From the NCBI GenBank assembly GCA_010645155.1, contig CM021313.1:3794010-3858009 (forward strand): DNA of 64,000 bases, in the 5' to 3' direction. The DNA is from Tigriopus japonicus (Eukaryota > Arthropoda > Copepoda > Harpacticoida > Harpacticidae). The notes beneath the pieces are model-generated. The model saw only the letters and a list, made by a program, of their open reading frames with translations. It was not told the origin of the DNA and made no database searches. Position numbers and translations under genes: made by a program. Of the stretch, positions 1 to 10,017 are shown piece after piece; the first letter of the stretch is position 1; every line of letters starts with the position of its first letter.

Positions 1-465
1 AATAGTTGGGTCAACCTAATTTGTGGCAATGAGTTGTTGATTCAAGGCGCTAATTTTCCTCCGGAATTCGTGATATCTCTTTCCCGGATCTCAGTAGCGC
101 TCCCTGCACAAACAATCAAAGATTTGGAACAATTTGTTTTCTCCTTTTCCAGATTCACGGCTGTGCCAATGTTTTATGAGTTCAGAGATGATGGTCTGTT
201 TTCAGGGAAAGGATTTCCTTGGACTGATTTATTCATGAATGACATGCTCCGTCTGCATGCGGGAGGAATTTTTAACAAACTCTTCACCGCAAATTTGACT
301 GCCCAATGGCTTCAAATTCTTCAGCCCAGAAATCTCCCAGAAAGGAATTTGGAAAGAAGGCCTATTCATTTGCAGCAAGTTCTATTTTTTTTGTTTTTTT
401 AGTTTGGAGGAATAATTTTTGCTTTTATAGTGTTTGCGTGGGAATGGATAAGAGGCAAAAAATAA
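1..465 (+). pseudogene. Ionotropic receptor (iGluR-like) C-terminal exon with in-frame stop
   Basis: The frame is open from base 1. It reads like the end of the ligand-binding S2 lobe of an arthropod ionotropic receptor: a stretch ending DGLFSGKGFPWTDLF, then an amphipathic helix with RLHAGGIFNKL, the position where the family has 'ilrl.esGil.kl'. A hydrophobic segment follows, with FGGIIFAFIVFAWEW, matching the last membrane helix and its trailing acidic residue, and the frame ends at TAA 463-465. A TAG at 400-402 sits in the same frame inside that helix, after a T-rich run. The TAG could be part of a splice acceptor, but the only near donor would leave an intron of about 23 bp, which is too short. 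I read it as a nonsense mutation or sequence error. Ionotropic receptors are chemosensory cation channels. The 5' part lies outside the window. Confidence 0.6.
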
Positions 466-1320
466 ATGTTCTATCAAAATCCAAGCTTAGTTAGATGGTT
501 TGAGGAATTACCCACGATTGATGGAACATCTCAAAATCTTTTGCTGGGCCCACCCTCAAACCAAAATTTGTTTATCATTTCCCAGGCGCTAAGAAGTTTC
601 GCAAATATACCTTTAAAACCGGAGAAAGCTCAGGCCCACACTCTGAAAAACGGCTTTTTTTGCTCTTCTCCTTACTTGCAAGATATTCAAACACAACTTG
701 ACACTTACTAACCAAATTTGATTAAACCATGAACCACTGCATCCAGGACGGATTTCAAAAGTGGGTCCAATCGTTTGACTTAAATGTGACGCTTTTTTGA
801 ATAGCATTTCACAATACAATATTTTAAAAAGTTTTTCACGGTGTTTCAAAGGGCTTTTTAGGTTTTGATCGAAATAGTCAAACACATCTTAGCATTTTTT
901 GGACCCACTATTCAATGGGAAACAACAATACTTTATTGTGTTATATTAGTTTAGGTCCAGGGAAAAAGTAACTTACCTAAAAATAGATAAAAAATAACAC
1001 TTTTTGTAAAATAAATTAATCCATTTTTAGAGAACACTTAGTTAACGGTTGAATTCAAACTACATAAAACTACATTCATTTATAGTTGTGTTATTTGGGT
1101 TTGAATGGTCCATTTTTGACCCCAAAAAGCTAAAAAACGCTAGTTATATCAAAAAACAAATTCCCAAAGATTTCACATAGCTTTTCAATGTCATGAAAGA
1201 AAATGAAAATTCTGAATTTTGAAATATATGTCAAAATGACTCAAAATAATATAAAATAACACTTAAAATGCACGTAAAATAAGTTGTGCTTTCAACAAAA
1301 AATACAAAGAAACATGTCAG
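466..1320. other. Non-coding, AT-rich
   Basis: Only short ORFs without recognisable motifs occur here (for example 466-711). The sequence has T- and A-runs and no splice or promoter structure that I could support. Confidence 0.5.
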
Positions 1321-1321
1321 T

Positions 1322-2123
1322 ATTGCAAAGGTCTTTGAGAAGATCATGAGGTCCAAGCTTGTTGAGTATTTGGAAGCTCATGATCCCAGGGCAGCATGGG
1401 TTTCGAGCCTATTTTAGTACAGTCACCCATTTTGTTGACCATATTGATCAGATCATTGAGGGGCTTGAAAGTCACGAGTCAGTTGATGTAGTCTATCTTG
1501 ACTTTGCCAAGGCCTTTGATAAGGTAGATCATGGTCTTTTGCTCGATCAACTCAAAGAGTTTGTGATCCTCCAGGGTATGGTTCGGAATTGGATTGGTAG
1601 TTTCATGAGTAATAAGAAGCAAATGGGTAATGATTGAAGGATCATGTAATGGCATGTATGATGTCAAGTCTGGTGTTAAACAAGGTTCAATCTTAGGTCC
1701 GCTCCTGTTTATTCTCTTTTTTGTTCTTTTTCAGAAGTTTAGAACAAAAGCCAGAATTTCTTCATATGCTGATGACACAAAATTAGTTTGTGGAAGGAAT
1801 GGCCAGGACTTGGACTCAAAATGTTTTGTTGAGGACTTGGAGAAAGTCTACTCTTGGGTTGGTGAGAGTAATATGGCATTGAACGGGATGAAATTCCGCA
1901 CAATGACGTATGGGGCGTCAAAATTAGATGTTCCGCTCAAAGACAATGGAGGTTGTGATATTGAGCAGGTATCGTCCATGAGGGATTTAGGAGTTGTCAT
2001 CCAAGATGATGGAAAGTTTGATGAGCATATCCAGTTGAAAGTGGGGAAGGCATTTCAAACATGCGGCTGGATCTATCGCACTTTCAAGTCCAGAGATAGT
2101 ATTAAGATGCTAACTCGATGCTA
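1322..2123 (+). pseudogene. Non-LTR retrotransposon RT remnant (family 1, copy 1)
   Basis: This is an RT core of the Jockey/CR1 type in two frames: 1359-1637 (motif DFAKAFDKVDH) and 1630-2124 (KQGSILGPLLF, then SSYADDTKL with the catalytic YADD). The frame change falls near 1625-1640. The nucleotide sequence closely matches the longer copy at 62.2-63.7 kb. It starts abruptly within RT at VFEKIMRSKL and stops at TMLTRC, where the other copy continues, so both ends are missing. It is a dead truncated copy that cannot encode a working polymerase. Confidence 0.85.
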
Positions 2124-2472
2124 ATTTAAGTTTTCATATACCCGGAACGTTTTTTCGCTTTTTTGGGCCAAAAATGAACCGGTTAAACTCAAATAACTCA
2201 TCAGGTGAGCAACATATTTTAAAACAATTTCGATTCGAAGGGTATCTAAATCTGCTCTAAAAGTGTACTGACTAGATTTTCAAAAAATAATTTATTTAAT
2301 AGGTTTTTAGGCATATAACTTTTAATCTAGACCTGACTTTGAGAAACTCAGAAAGTCAAAGTTGCTCCTCTTGGTTTCCTGAGCCTGAATAACAATTCAT
2401 CGTGTTTGGGAATTTTCATAGAAACTTGAGATGATTTTTTTTCAATACCGTGAACAGGAAGGAGCCAAAATC
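2124..2472. other. Non-coding spacer
   Basis: AT-rich sequence between the RT remnant and the envelope-like ORF. No gene seen. Confidence 0.5.
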
Positions 2473-3440
2473 ATGAGACCATCAGTTCCAATTTGCGTGT
2501 TTCAAATCTTTCTACTTTCTGAGAGTGCAAAGCTTTTGGTCTTCCAGGAACGTTATTTTTCAACGGCAAGAAATTATCCCCTGTTCAATCATTTGGGGAC
2601 TGTTTATCCTCAAGCTGGAGTGGCAGATCTAGTTTACGAGCTTGATTTGACCTGTCTTTATGGAGATCTGTCGGCAATATGCCGCTTATTCAATTGGTTC
2701 AACACTACTTTTACGGTACCCAACAATGAACAGATCTTTTCCGTGGCCCACACGTTACACGTGGTCAATCAGTCCTGCGTCATCCAAACCCAACTAACAA
2801 ACCTCTTACACGTCCTAAAAGTGCCAGCCCCAGAGCGACCCAAACGTCAACTCTTCGTGGGCATGGCCCTAGCAACTCTTGCTGCTGTGGTAGGAGGATT
2901 TGTATTTGAAGATTCGCATGGGACTTCGCAAAGCGATCTCCAGCTTCTCAAAAATCAGGAGCATCTTATACAAGTCGTTCGTGGATCTGAGCACACCCTG
3001 AAGCTTCAAGGGATGCACATTGAAAGACTCAGGGAAGTAGGTACTCAATGACCAGATCAGTCTGGCCGAAATTAATGCTCACAAAGTCAGCGTTTTTGTT
3101 TCGCTCTTTGTTATGGCAACATACGCCGCTCAGCAAGCCATCCGTATCATGGAGGTTATCTCAACTCTAATATTATCAGACAATTATTACTACAACTTTT
3201 TCCTGGTCGAATAGTTTTGGAGAAACTCGCACATCTCCAACTCCAAGCTTCTCTTAAAACCCATCAATTGGCACCTACCACTGTTTAAATGTTTTATCCT
3301 GTAAGCACAGCCATCTAGTTTTTCAAAACGGCACCATCAGAATTGCCATCCATCTACCGGTTATATCCAAATTTGACCGGTTATATCCAAATCTGAAGAA
3401 TTTGAATTTTTTGAATATAATGGACTTCCTATCGCAGGAC
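2473..3440 (+). pseudogene. Retroviral/errantivirus-type envelope remnant (baculovirus F-like)
   Basis: The intact part ends at 3051. From the ATG at 2473 a hydrophobic leader (PICVFQIFLL) looks like a signal peptide. A cysteine-containing ectodomain follows, then a furin-like site RPKR (2836-2847), directly followed by a Gly/Ala-rich hydrophobic segment (FVGMALATLAAVVGG) in the position of a fusion peptide, and then a helical heptad-like stretch. This order is that of class I fusion proteins in gypsy-type env and baculovirus F. After 3051 similarity continues to about 3440 but changes frame near 3045 and 3200 and carries stops, so the gene is broken. The role in an intact element would be membrane fusion. 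No gag or pol of the same element is recognisable next to it. An alternative is a captured cellular F-like gene, which I think less likely because of the decay. Confidence 0.55.
3356..3395. repeat. Two-copy ~20 bp tandem repeat
   Basis: ACCGGTTATATCCAAAT occurs twice in direct succession inside the env-like remnant. It is a local slippage duplication and one of the changes that damaged the frame. Confidence 0.7.
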
Positions 3441-3556
3441 AAAGTAACCAGCTATTTTATCCTCGCTACTTTATAAATATTCATGTGACCCGTCCCTCCT
3501 AGAAAATACAGCAGTCTCTTTCGACCCTTCGTATCGGAAACACCTCATTTCATAAC

Positions 3557-3604
3557 AGTTAGTTTGTTAGTTAGTTAGTTTGTTTGTTAGTTTGTTTCTT
3601 TCTT
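3557..3604. repeat. TTAGTTTG-type simple repeat
   Basis: Imperfect run of GTTAGTTTGTTAGTTAG units, low complexity. Confidence 0.8.
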
Positions 3605-4393
3605 AATGAGTCAGTACACCACTGAAAAGGGTATTCCATGAAGGAATATACCCGCTCCTGGCCAGTTTTAGGCTGCCAGTGGTATAAATTGGTAGTTGTT
3701 TCCATTGAAAGATGAACAGAAATCCACTTTAAGATGGAAGCTGCAATTTTGTCAACAAGTTTAAGTTGAGGATAGATCTGAAATCAAGAGAATTTTCCCC
3801 TGTTTTGGCCCCATCTAGTGGCGATTTTTGTAACCTTCAATTTAACTTCTTCATTCAACGAACTTGTTGATTATTTTAATGATCCGGCAGCTTTTGATTC
3901 TAGTTTGTGAAACAAGAAGTGGTGTGATGGTTTTGAGAATTCAGATTCAACATAAATACTCAGTGCGAGTACCAGATGATAATGCAGTGTTGGGAGTGGC
4001 AAAGTGATGTTTAACAAACAACCCTTCAAAGACAAAACTCATCATCTCTCAGGGAAAATGTTTTACTCACACACCAAAAGTTTCAATAATGGTGGGGGAG
4101 GAAATTGTGGAAGAATCTCCTGTATGCAAGATCCTAGGAATTCTAGTCCATCCAGACCTTAAATGGACCCAACAACTCCTATGCTCAAAGGAGAATGCTT
4201 TCCAATTGGATGTCTCCCCAACCATGTGAGGACTTCAGATCAAGGAAGCATAGTCTAGATGCACAGTGTGGATATACGGAAATTTTTGTTGGATGAGTTA
4301 AAGCTGTTGAAGAGCAAAGGTTGCAGGTGAAAGCTTGATATTTCCGAAGATTATTATTTAAGTTGTGCCCAAACAAACAACAAGTGACCCTGA
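3605..4393. other. Non-coding
   Basis: No supported gene. A sequence around 3960-4180 (TTTTACTCACACACC, TGCAAGATCCTAGGAATTC) may be a very decayed RT palm/thumb fragment, too eroded to call. Confidence 0.35.
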
Positions 4394-4401
4394 CTTCAAC
4401 C

Positions 4402-4971
4402 TAGGGATGGGTGACAGCGGCAATTTTGCCCTCGACTCCGTCACCAACACTGCAAGGTTGACACCAACGCCGACACCTACACTTGTGTTGAAGTTGCCCA
4501 TCAACCTCGTGGTGTCGACATTGACACCGATAGCGTGTTCCTTATAATTAAGTCAAACAAAATGTGCCCTTCTGGACTGTAATATGGAGCACCAGTTTTG
4601 ACAGATCTACCTATTCTAAAAACATTTAAGTTCATGTTAGTTCAACATAAAATGGAGAGAGGGAAAATCAGCTTACATTTTACAATACCCTAGCTGGGTG
4701 TGTGATTTTCTTGCTTTGCAAGTCTGTTTTTGGAGTTTTGTAAGCGTTTATTTTTATGATGGAACAAAAATTAAAGATATTGGATATTGTTTTGTCCTTC
4801 ACATTTACAATCAAAATTGGGATCAAGTTTTTCGGCGGGCAGTACGTTTTTCAAAAACTCTTTAAGCCTTAAGATGTCGGCACCAGAGACCTGGTGTTGA
4901 TGCCGACACTGAAAGTCCAAAAAGTTGGTATCAACACCTTGGCACCGACACCGGCTTCTCGCCCACCCCTA
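4402..4971. mobile_element. hAT-type MITE with 8 bp target duplication
   Basis: The termini are TAGGGATGGGTGA on the left and TCGCCCACCCCTA on the right, imperfect inverted repeats. They are flanked by the identical 8 bp CTTCAACC (4394-4401 and 4972-4979). An 8 bp duplication with short termini is typical of hAT transposons. The 570 bp interior is non-coding, with ACACC/GGTGT-rich repeats near both ends that could pair. No transposase, so it is non-autonomous. Confidence 0.88.
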
Positions 4972-5129
4972 CTTCAACCCTACAACGAAACGAACTTGTT
5001 TGGGCACAACTGCTTGGGAAACGTCACAGCCAAAGGTCAGCTGGGGCCTGAAAATTGTCCAACAAAATGTTAGGCCTGTCTGCCCCAGCGTCTCCTCTCT
5101 GCCAACTCTGTGTCTAGATGAGGTTGGAT

Positions 5130-5206
5130 TAGAGACTTGTAGATGGTTAACATGGCCAGTTTTTCTCTTGACCTAAAGGTGCGCAAGGCCCAGTCAGACA
5201 TCTGAG
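5130..5206 (-). pseudogene. RT thumb fragment, distal half of a split copy
   Basis: The minus strand reads WALRTFRSREKLAMLTIYKS followed by LIQPHLD, the same block as YRTFKSRDS...LFKSIVQPHLE in the copy at 63.1 kb. Its proximal half is at 6412-6560; the hAT element 5207-6411 separates them. The reading frame decays below 5130. Confidence 0.75.
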
Positions 5207-6411
5207 CAGGGTTGGTCAGGGGAATTATCCCCTCCAAAAAGAGTCCTGTTTATCCCCCTTGGGATAAACGGGATTTTCCTTCAAGTAGTAAAAGGGATAA
5301 ACAGGATAAACGGGATTTTCCTACTTTTCAAGCTTTTTTCCTACTTTTCAAGCTTTTTTCCTACTTTTCAAGCTTTTTTCCTACTTTTCAAGCTTTTTTC
5401 CTACTTTTCAAGCTTTTTTCCTACTTTTCAAAGTTTTTTCCTACTTTTCAAGCTTTTTTCCTAATTTTCAAGCTTTTTTCCTACTTTTCAAGCTTTTTTT
5501 CTTACTCTTCAAGCATTTTTTCCTACTTTTCAAGCATTTTTTCTTACTCTTCAAGCATTTTTTCCTATTTTTCAAGCATTTTTTCTTACTCTTCAAGCAT
5601 TTTTTCCTACCTCACAAGCATTTTTTTCTACGTTTCAACCGTTTCTTCCTTATTTCTATAATTATTCACATATTTCCCTAACACAATATTTCCCACAAAA
5701 TCTCACTTTTTCAATTAAGCCCCACACAAAAATCATTTCCATTAGTACAATCTCCAAAGAACTCCAAAGTTTTTAGCTTTTATTTGTTTGTGTTTCCAAA
5801 GTTAAAACGCAGCTTTGCAGCTGCAATCTGATAAAGGCTGTCTGCTCAGTAGGAATATTGCAGGGTTAGTTGGTGGACTATCTCAACCATAAAGCGTCCC
5901 GTTTATTGGGATTAACGGGATTTTCCTCCAGGTAATAACGGGGATAAAGGGGATTTCCCTCCTTTTTCAAACATTTTTCCCTAATTTCTAGAAATAAGTT
6001 CATTTTTGTGTCTCTGTATTACATTTACTGAGCATTAAGCTTTCTGACTTAGATATTCTTGAACTTTGGATGATTTCTTTAATTTCATCACGTCTGATCA
6101 AGTACTGTCAATTGTGGGCTTTTTGTAACATATATTTTTCAATTTGATAATATATAACAGTTTTTTCTTTTATATATTCTGTTAAATATTGTAAATATAA
6201 TTCATTCATATTTATATTAAGCCTTTAGTTTAATTGGCTACTTTCAGGGATGCCAAATATTAATCAAACATTTCAAAATCAGAACAATATTGGCTCTTTT
6301 TCGTTTATCCACTTGTTCATCCCGTTCATCCCCCATTTATCTCGTTTATCCCCCCATTTAACCCCGGGTAAAAGGGATAAATCGAAAAAGTTGATCCCCC
6401 GACCAACCCTG
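5207..6411. mobile_element. hAT-type non-autonomous element with internal minisatellite
   Basis: The termini are CAGGGTTGGTC (5207) and GACCAACCCTG (ending 6411), flanked by identical 8 bp CATCTGAG at 5199-5206 and 6412-6419. CAGGG ends and an 8 bp duplication point to hAT. The interior carries GGGATAAACGGG-type motifs near both ends, in opposite orientation at the right, and a long T-rich minisatellite. A second copy of the left terminus begins at 5861 (CAGGGTTAGTTGG...), so the element contains an internal duplication or a nested relative. No transposase ORF; the 149-residue ORF at 5212-5661 is only translated minisatellite. Confidence 0.9.
5311..5637. repeat. 20 bp minisatellite CCTACTTTTCAAGCTTTTTT
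   Basis: About nine near-perfect 20 bp units (5321-5500) grade into longer variants with CAAGCATTTTTT and CTTACTCTT. It lies entirely inside the hAT element. Confidence 0.9.
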
Positions 6412-6580
6412 CATCTGAGCCGCTTTGGATATCTTTTCATTGAGATGTGTGCTAAACTTTGCGTCGTCTTGGATATTGACTCCAAGATCTTTCATTCTAA
6501 CAAAATTCTCAATGTGAGAACCCTTATTGTTGACGTAGATTGGGTTTGGGAAAGACAAGAGTGGGGTTCATTTAGTTTTG
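6412..6580 (-). pseudogene. RT thumb fragment, proximal half of the split copy
   Basis: On the minus strand the frame ending at 6412 reads VRMKDLGVNIQDDAKFSTHL and then ISKAAQMQ, equivalent to MRNLGVVVQDDGKFDEHIQL in the 63.0 kb copy. With 5130-5206 it is one RT remnant interrupted by the hAT insertion. It is a different subfamily from the copies at 1.3 and 62 kb. Confidence 0.8.
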
Positions 6581-6898
6581 TTTCCCCCCTTCCCATCATC
6601 TATCAAATGTATCTATGCTCGGTTCCCCGATCAACTGACATCTATAAAACACAACACTTGTTCTCGTCATCTTAACAAGCGTGTACATATTTATTCAGTC
6701 TTCCATCCTTGTTTAGTCCACGCCCACAAACCATGGCGCAGCGTTAACCTCAAATTACGCTCCACACTCTGACACGTTCTCCACATCCACTTCTACTATT
6801 GCGCTTTCTGTCACGTCATATCCATTCCAACCATCCGTCAAAACAAGGAGCACGCTGTCTCCACCTCTGATCTTCGTTACGTTCAGCGGTCGCTTAAG
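6581..6898. other. Leader region of the non-LTR element
   Basis: About 300 bp before ORF1 without a convincing ORF. It probably includes the 5' UTR of the retrotransposon, but I cannot fix its 5' end because no flanking duplication is visible. Confidence 0.35.
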
Positions 6899-7252
6899 AT
6901 GGGTTTGAAGGAACAGGCAGCTAATAGGAAGCCTCAAATCACGAAGAAACTCAAACTTGTTCGCGACTTGGACAAGCCCGGAGCTGATATTGATCGGTTA
7001 TGGAGATTATTGGGCGAGGCGGAAATGAAGCGAGATGAAATGATGGATCTGTATTATGACCTTGCTGCAGAACAGGAACTCGAGGTCGACGGTAAGGCCA
7101 TCCTAGAGGAGAAGGTGAAGTCCGTAGATGAATATTCTGCCAAAATTGATGAAATCGCCGCGGCTTTAATGGTGAGAGAACGGGTGGAGCGAACATCACC
7201 TTCATCCATGGGCTCAATTTCAAGTTCTACGACACGTCGAGATGATGATTGA
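6899..7252 (+). CDS. Non-LTR retrotransposon ORF1-like protein
   Basis: 117 residues from ATG 6899. The protein is charged and helical (RLWRLLGEAEMKRDEMMDLYY, then VKSVDEYSAKIDEIAAAL), suggesting a coiled coil, and ends in a Ser/Thr/Arg/Asp-rich tail. No zinc knuckle or RRM is seen. It sits about 100 bp before the APE-type endonuclease frame of the same element, the usual place of ORF1, whose products normally bind the element RNA. That role is inferred from position only. It is short for an ORF1 and could be a fragment or a captured sequence. Confidence 0.5.
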   Translation: MGLKEQAANRKPQITKKLKLVRDLDKPGADIDRLWRLLGEAEMKRDEMMDLYYDLAAEQELEVDGKAILEEKVKSVDEYSAKIDEIAAALMVRERVERTSPSSMGSISSSTTRRDDD

Positions 7253-7357
7253 TCTCAAATCAAGACAAATCCACCCATAGAAAGCAACCTAAGAACCCCC
7301 CCAATAAAAACTCCAACCCGAAAAGAGAGCACCACAACAAATCTCATCCGCGAAAAA

Positions 7358-9059
7358 ATGATTTTTAGTCTTACGGGGACTTCTGGAACTGATGCTCACA
7401 CGCATGTGTGTCATCCGCCATCTTTGCATCAAAATCCCCGCCCGCTACCTTCACTGGAAATCCCTCGACCTTTCACTCCTCCACCCGTAAACAAATCCTT
7501 AACAGTCGTGTCATGGAACATTCGCCGAGGTTTCTATACAAAAGAGACGCAAGTCCAACTCTGCCTATATCAGGCTCGGGCAGGTGTCTGCTTTCTTCTC
7601 GAAACTGACATTCCCTCAATCGAAGCCTCCTCCCTGGTTACCTACGCTGGTTACGATGTTCTTCTTCCCATTCCTGGTGGAAACTCTAGTTTGACTCGTA
7701 TCGTTGCGCTTGACGTGACTTGATGGGTGCAGGCTGTCCCTCCATCTGGCTAGAGGTGAACGACGTGAAACTTGGTAACTCTCCTTACTTCCTTGGTGGG
7801 TACTACCGGGAATGGGGTCAGAGATAGGGAAAGAACATCGACCAGCAGAGGGAGCGGCTTGATTCCTTCCTTGACCAACTAGATCATGCTAATTTACTTA
7901 GTCATCGTTGTGTTGTACTATCAGACATGACCCTGGACTACAATCGTTGGGAGGATCCCCATTACAATCTGCACACCCTCTCTCAACGTCTGGCTCAATC
8001 ATTGGCCTGCAATAACATGTCACTTCTTCCCCTTGGAAACACCTTCTCGGTTGACCGCAAAGAGCAGTCCGGTCCTGTGAGAATCAAATCTGCACTGGAT
8101 CACATATACGTGGGTTCTCATGCGATAATCAAGTCTTATGGATGCTTGGCCAGCTCCCTCAGTGACCATTGCCCAATTTTCGTGACTTTAACACACACTG
8201 GAAATTCTCGACCCCTAAAGCGAGTTATTTGGAAGCGGTGTTACAAGAACTTCTCCATCAACTTCTACCTGAACTCTCTCCATTCCACTGACTGGGACTG
8301 CATGAAAGACTTGGATAGTAATGGCATGGCATGTTTCATTAGTGCTGCCATCACCAGGTCACTCAATGAGTGCGCACCCCTGAGGAAGTTCTCCATCTCC
8401 CACAATTATAAATTTGGCCTCAGCGAGAACACAAGGGCTCTCATGGAGGAGAGAGACAAGGCCTTTGCCGCCTCTCAATCAAACTTTAACGACTGCTCTC
8501 TCTGGGATCACTACAAGAAGCTCCGTAACGAAGTGAAAAAAGAGGTTGAAAAAGACAAGAGCCACTTTACGTCTCTGGCCTTGAGGCATGCCAATGATGC
8601 AGGCAAACTCTGGGGGCTCGTCAATAATCTCCTGCGGCCCAGGGAGGCCAGTCCTGAACTTGAGATCGAAGGATTGAAAACGGATGACCCTAACAGGGTC
8701 TGCCAAACTTTCAACAACTACTTCAAAAAGAAAGTCGAAGGTCTGAAGGCAAAGATCAATCCCAAACTAGTCCAGTCTCCATTGGTTAAGTTGGAGAAGG
8801 ATCTACGATTTTGGCCGGCCTTTGATTTCAAATTGGTTACCCCGCCCCATATCTGTGAAGTTGTGCGTACCATGAAAATGAAAGGCCCAGGAACGGATGG
8901 CATCCCCATGATTGCAGTTCAACAGGGCATGGAGTCCCTAAGTGTGCCACTGTGTAACTTAGTTAATCACTCTCTAGTCACCTGCTCCTTTCCCCAAATC
9001 TGGAAAACTGCCCGTGTTGTACCTGTGTTCAAAAACAAGGGCTCCAAGAACCAGGTGTC
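7358..9059 (+). pseudogene. Non-LTR retrotransposon APE endonuclease and RT N-terminus
   Basis: The endonuclease begins with LTVVSWNIRRG and has LLETDI (metal-binding Glu). It ends with SALDHIYVG and LSDHCPIFV, the conserved DH and SDH of APE-like nucleases that nick target DNA. Frames: 7358-7723, then 7732 onward in another frame with a TAG near 7828, then 7927-9059 open. The linker (ALMEERDKAF...) leads into the RT start, with MKGPGTDGIPM and IWKTARVVPVFKNKGS. The frame is interrupted at 9060 by the LTR retrotransposon and resumes at 13142 with NYRPISILPA. Besides the two insertions the copy has one frameshift and one nonsense codon, so it is dead. Confidence 0.85.
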
Positions 9060-9063
9060 CAAT

Positions 9064-9182
9064 TGTAGCGACTCTCGAGCAACTACTTTGTCTGTGCTCA
9101 TTTATGTCTCTCCTTGAACTTTACATATAGGATCGAAGGAAAGAGAATAAAGGCAATTACTTGTTTACTTGAATCCGCTAAA
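9064..9182 (+). repeat. 5' LTR of CsRn1-type element
   Basis: Starts TGTAGCGACTCTCG and ends AATCCGCTAAA. Matches 13023-13141 except for one base. Very short for an LTR. It contains ACATATAGG as a possible TATA and GAATAAAGG as a possible poly(A) signal. Confidence 0.92.
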
Positions 9183-9183
9183 T

Positions 9184-9200
9184 TGGTGACCCCGACGTGA
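9184..9200 (+). promoter_or_regulatory. Primer binding site, tRNA-Trp type
   Basis: TGGTGACCCCGACGTGA begins 1 bp after the LTR. It is complementary to the 3' end of animal tRNA-Trp (…TCACGTCGGGGTCACCA), as in CsRn1-clade elements. The tRNA match is from known family features. Confidence 0.85.
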
Positions 9201-9229
9201 TAATTTTTTTGACGACTCGTTTAGTTGTC

Positions 9230-10000
9230 ATGGAATTCGACAAAGATGTATCGGTGGCAAAGGAAATTTCTCCTTCATCGACTTCATTCGTTACTCAAAA
9301 TCCTGTTGTGGCGGCAGCATCTGTCAAGTTACCCACGTTCTGGACTCATGGACCGGTGATTTGGTTTGCTCAGGCAGAATCACAATTCGACATCAAGGGT
9401 ATTTCTTTGGACGAAACCAAATACAATTATGTGCTATCTGCCCTTGATTTTGCGACAGCTCAACGAGTTGAGGACATTATTTCCAACCCCCCGCCAAAGT
9501 AAAGCAAATATGAAGTTTTGAAAGATCGGTTGTTGGCTTCTTTCACCTTATCGGCGTATCAAAGAGCTCAGCGATTACTAAGAGTGTCGCCACTTGGAGA
9601 TCGTACTCCGTCAGCTTTAATGGATGAGATGCGTGGATTACTTGGAGGACATGAACCTTGTTTTTTATTCAAAACAATCTTTGTGGATCAACTTCCAGAA
9701 GATGTACGTCCCGCCTTAGTCTCGATTTTGGATACAACTTCCCCTCGTGATCTAGCTCTATTGGCTGATAAGATGGTTTCGGCTCTTCGTCCGAGTGTCA
9801 ATGTTATTTCTTCTAAACGTAGTGGAAGTGGTAATCGATCGTCATCTCGGGATAAACTATGTCGGTTCCACAAACGATGGGGAGCTAAGGCCTTTCGATG
9901 TGAAGGATATTGCTCATATCAGAAGAATTCCCAAGATCCACCCAACAAGTCTAATTTCATTCATTCGGTCCAGGGAAACGAATTCCTCGACCATCAGTAG
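9230..10000 (+). pseudogene. gag: gag of CsRn1-type element (one nonsense codon)
   Basis: Start at ATG 9230 (MEFDKDV). The capsid part has LPTFWTHGPVIWFAQAESQF, then ALDFATAQRVEDII, typical of CsRn1-like Gag ('f....p..WF...E..F'). A TAA at 9500-9502 interrupts the frame after NPPPK; the same frame continues with VLKDRLLASF and reaches LCRFHKRWGAKAFRCEGYC, the CHCC zinc finger (C-x2-H...C-x3-C) that marks the CsRn1 clade instead of the usual CCHC knuckle. It ends at 10000. Gag forms the virus-like particle that packages element RNA. The premature stop would remove two thirds of it. Confidence 0.85.
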
Positions 10001-10017
10001 CTAATATTGGTGGTCGG

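Noticed and set aside
466..885. ORFs 466-711 (plus) and 613-885 (minus)
   Set aside because: Overlapping chance frames with no motifs.
5212..5661. 149-residue Phe/Ser-rich ORF
   Set aside because: It is translated 20 bp minisatellite inside a hAT element.
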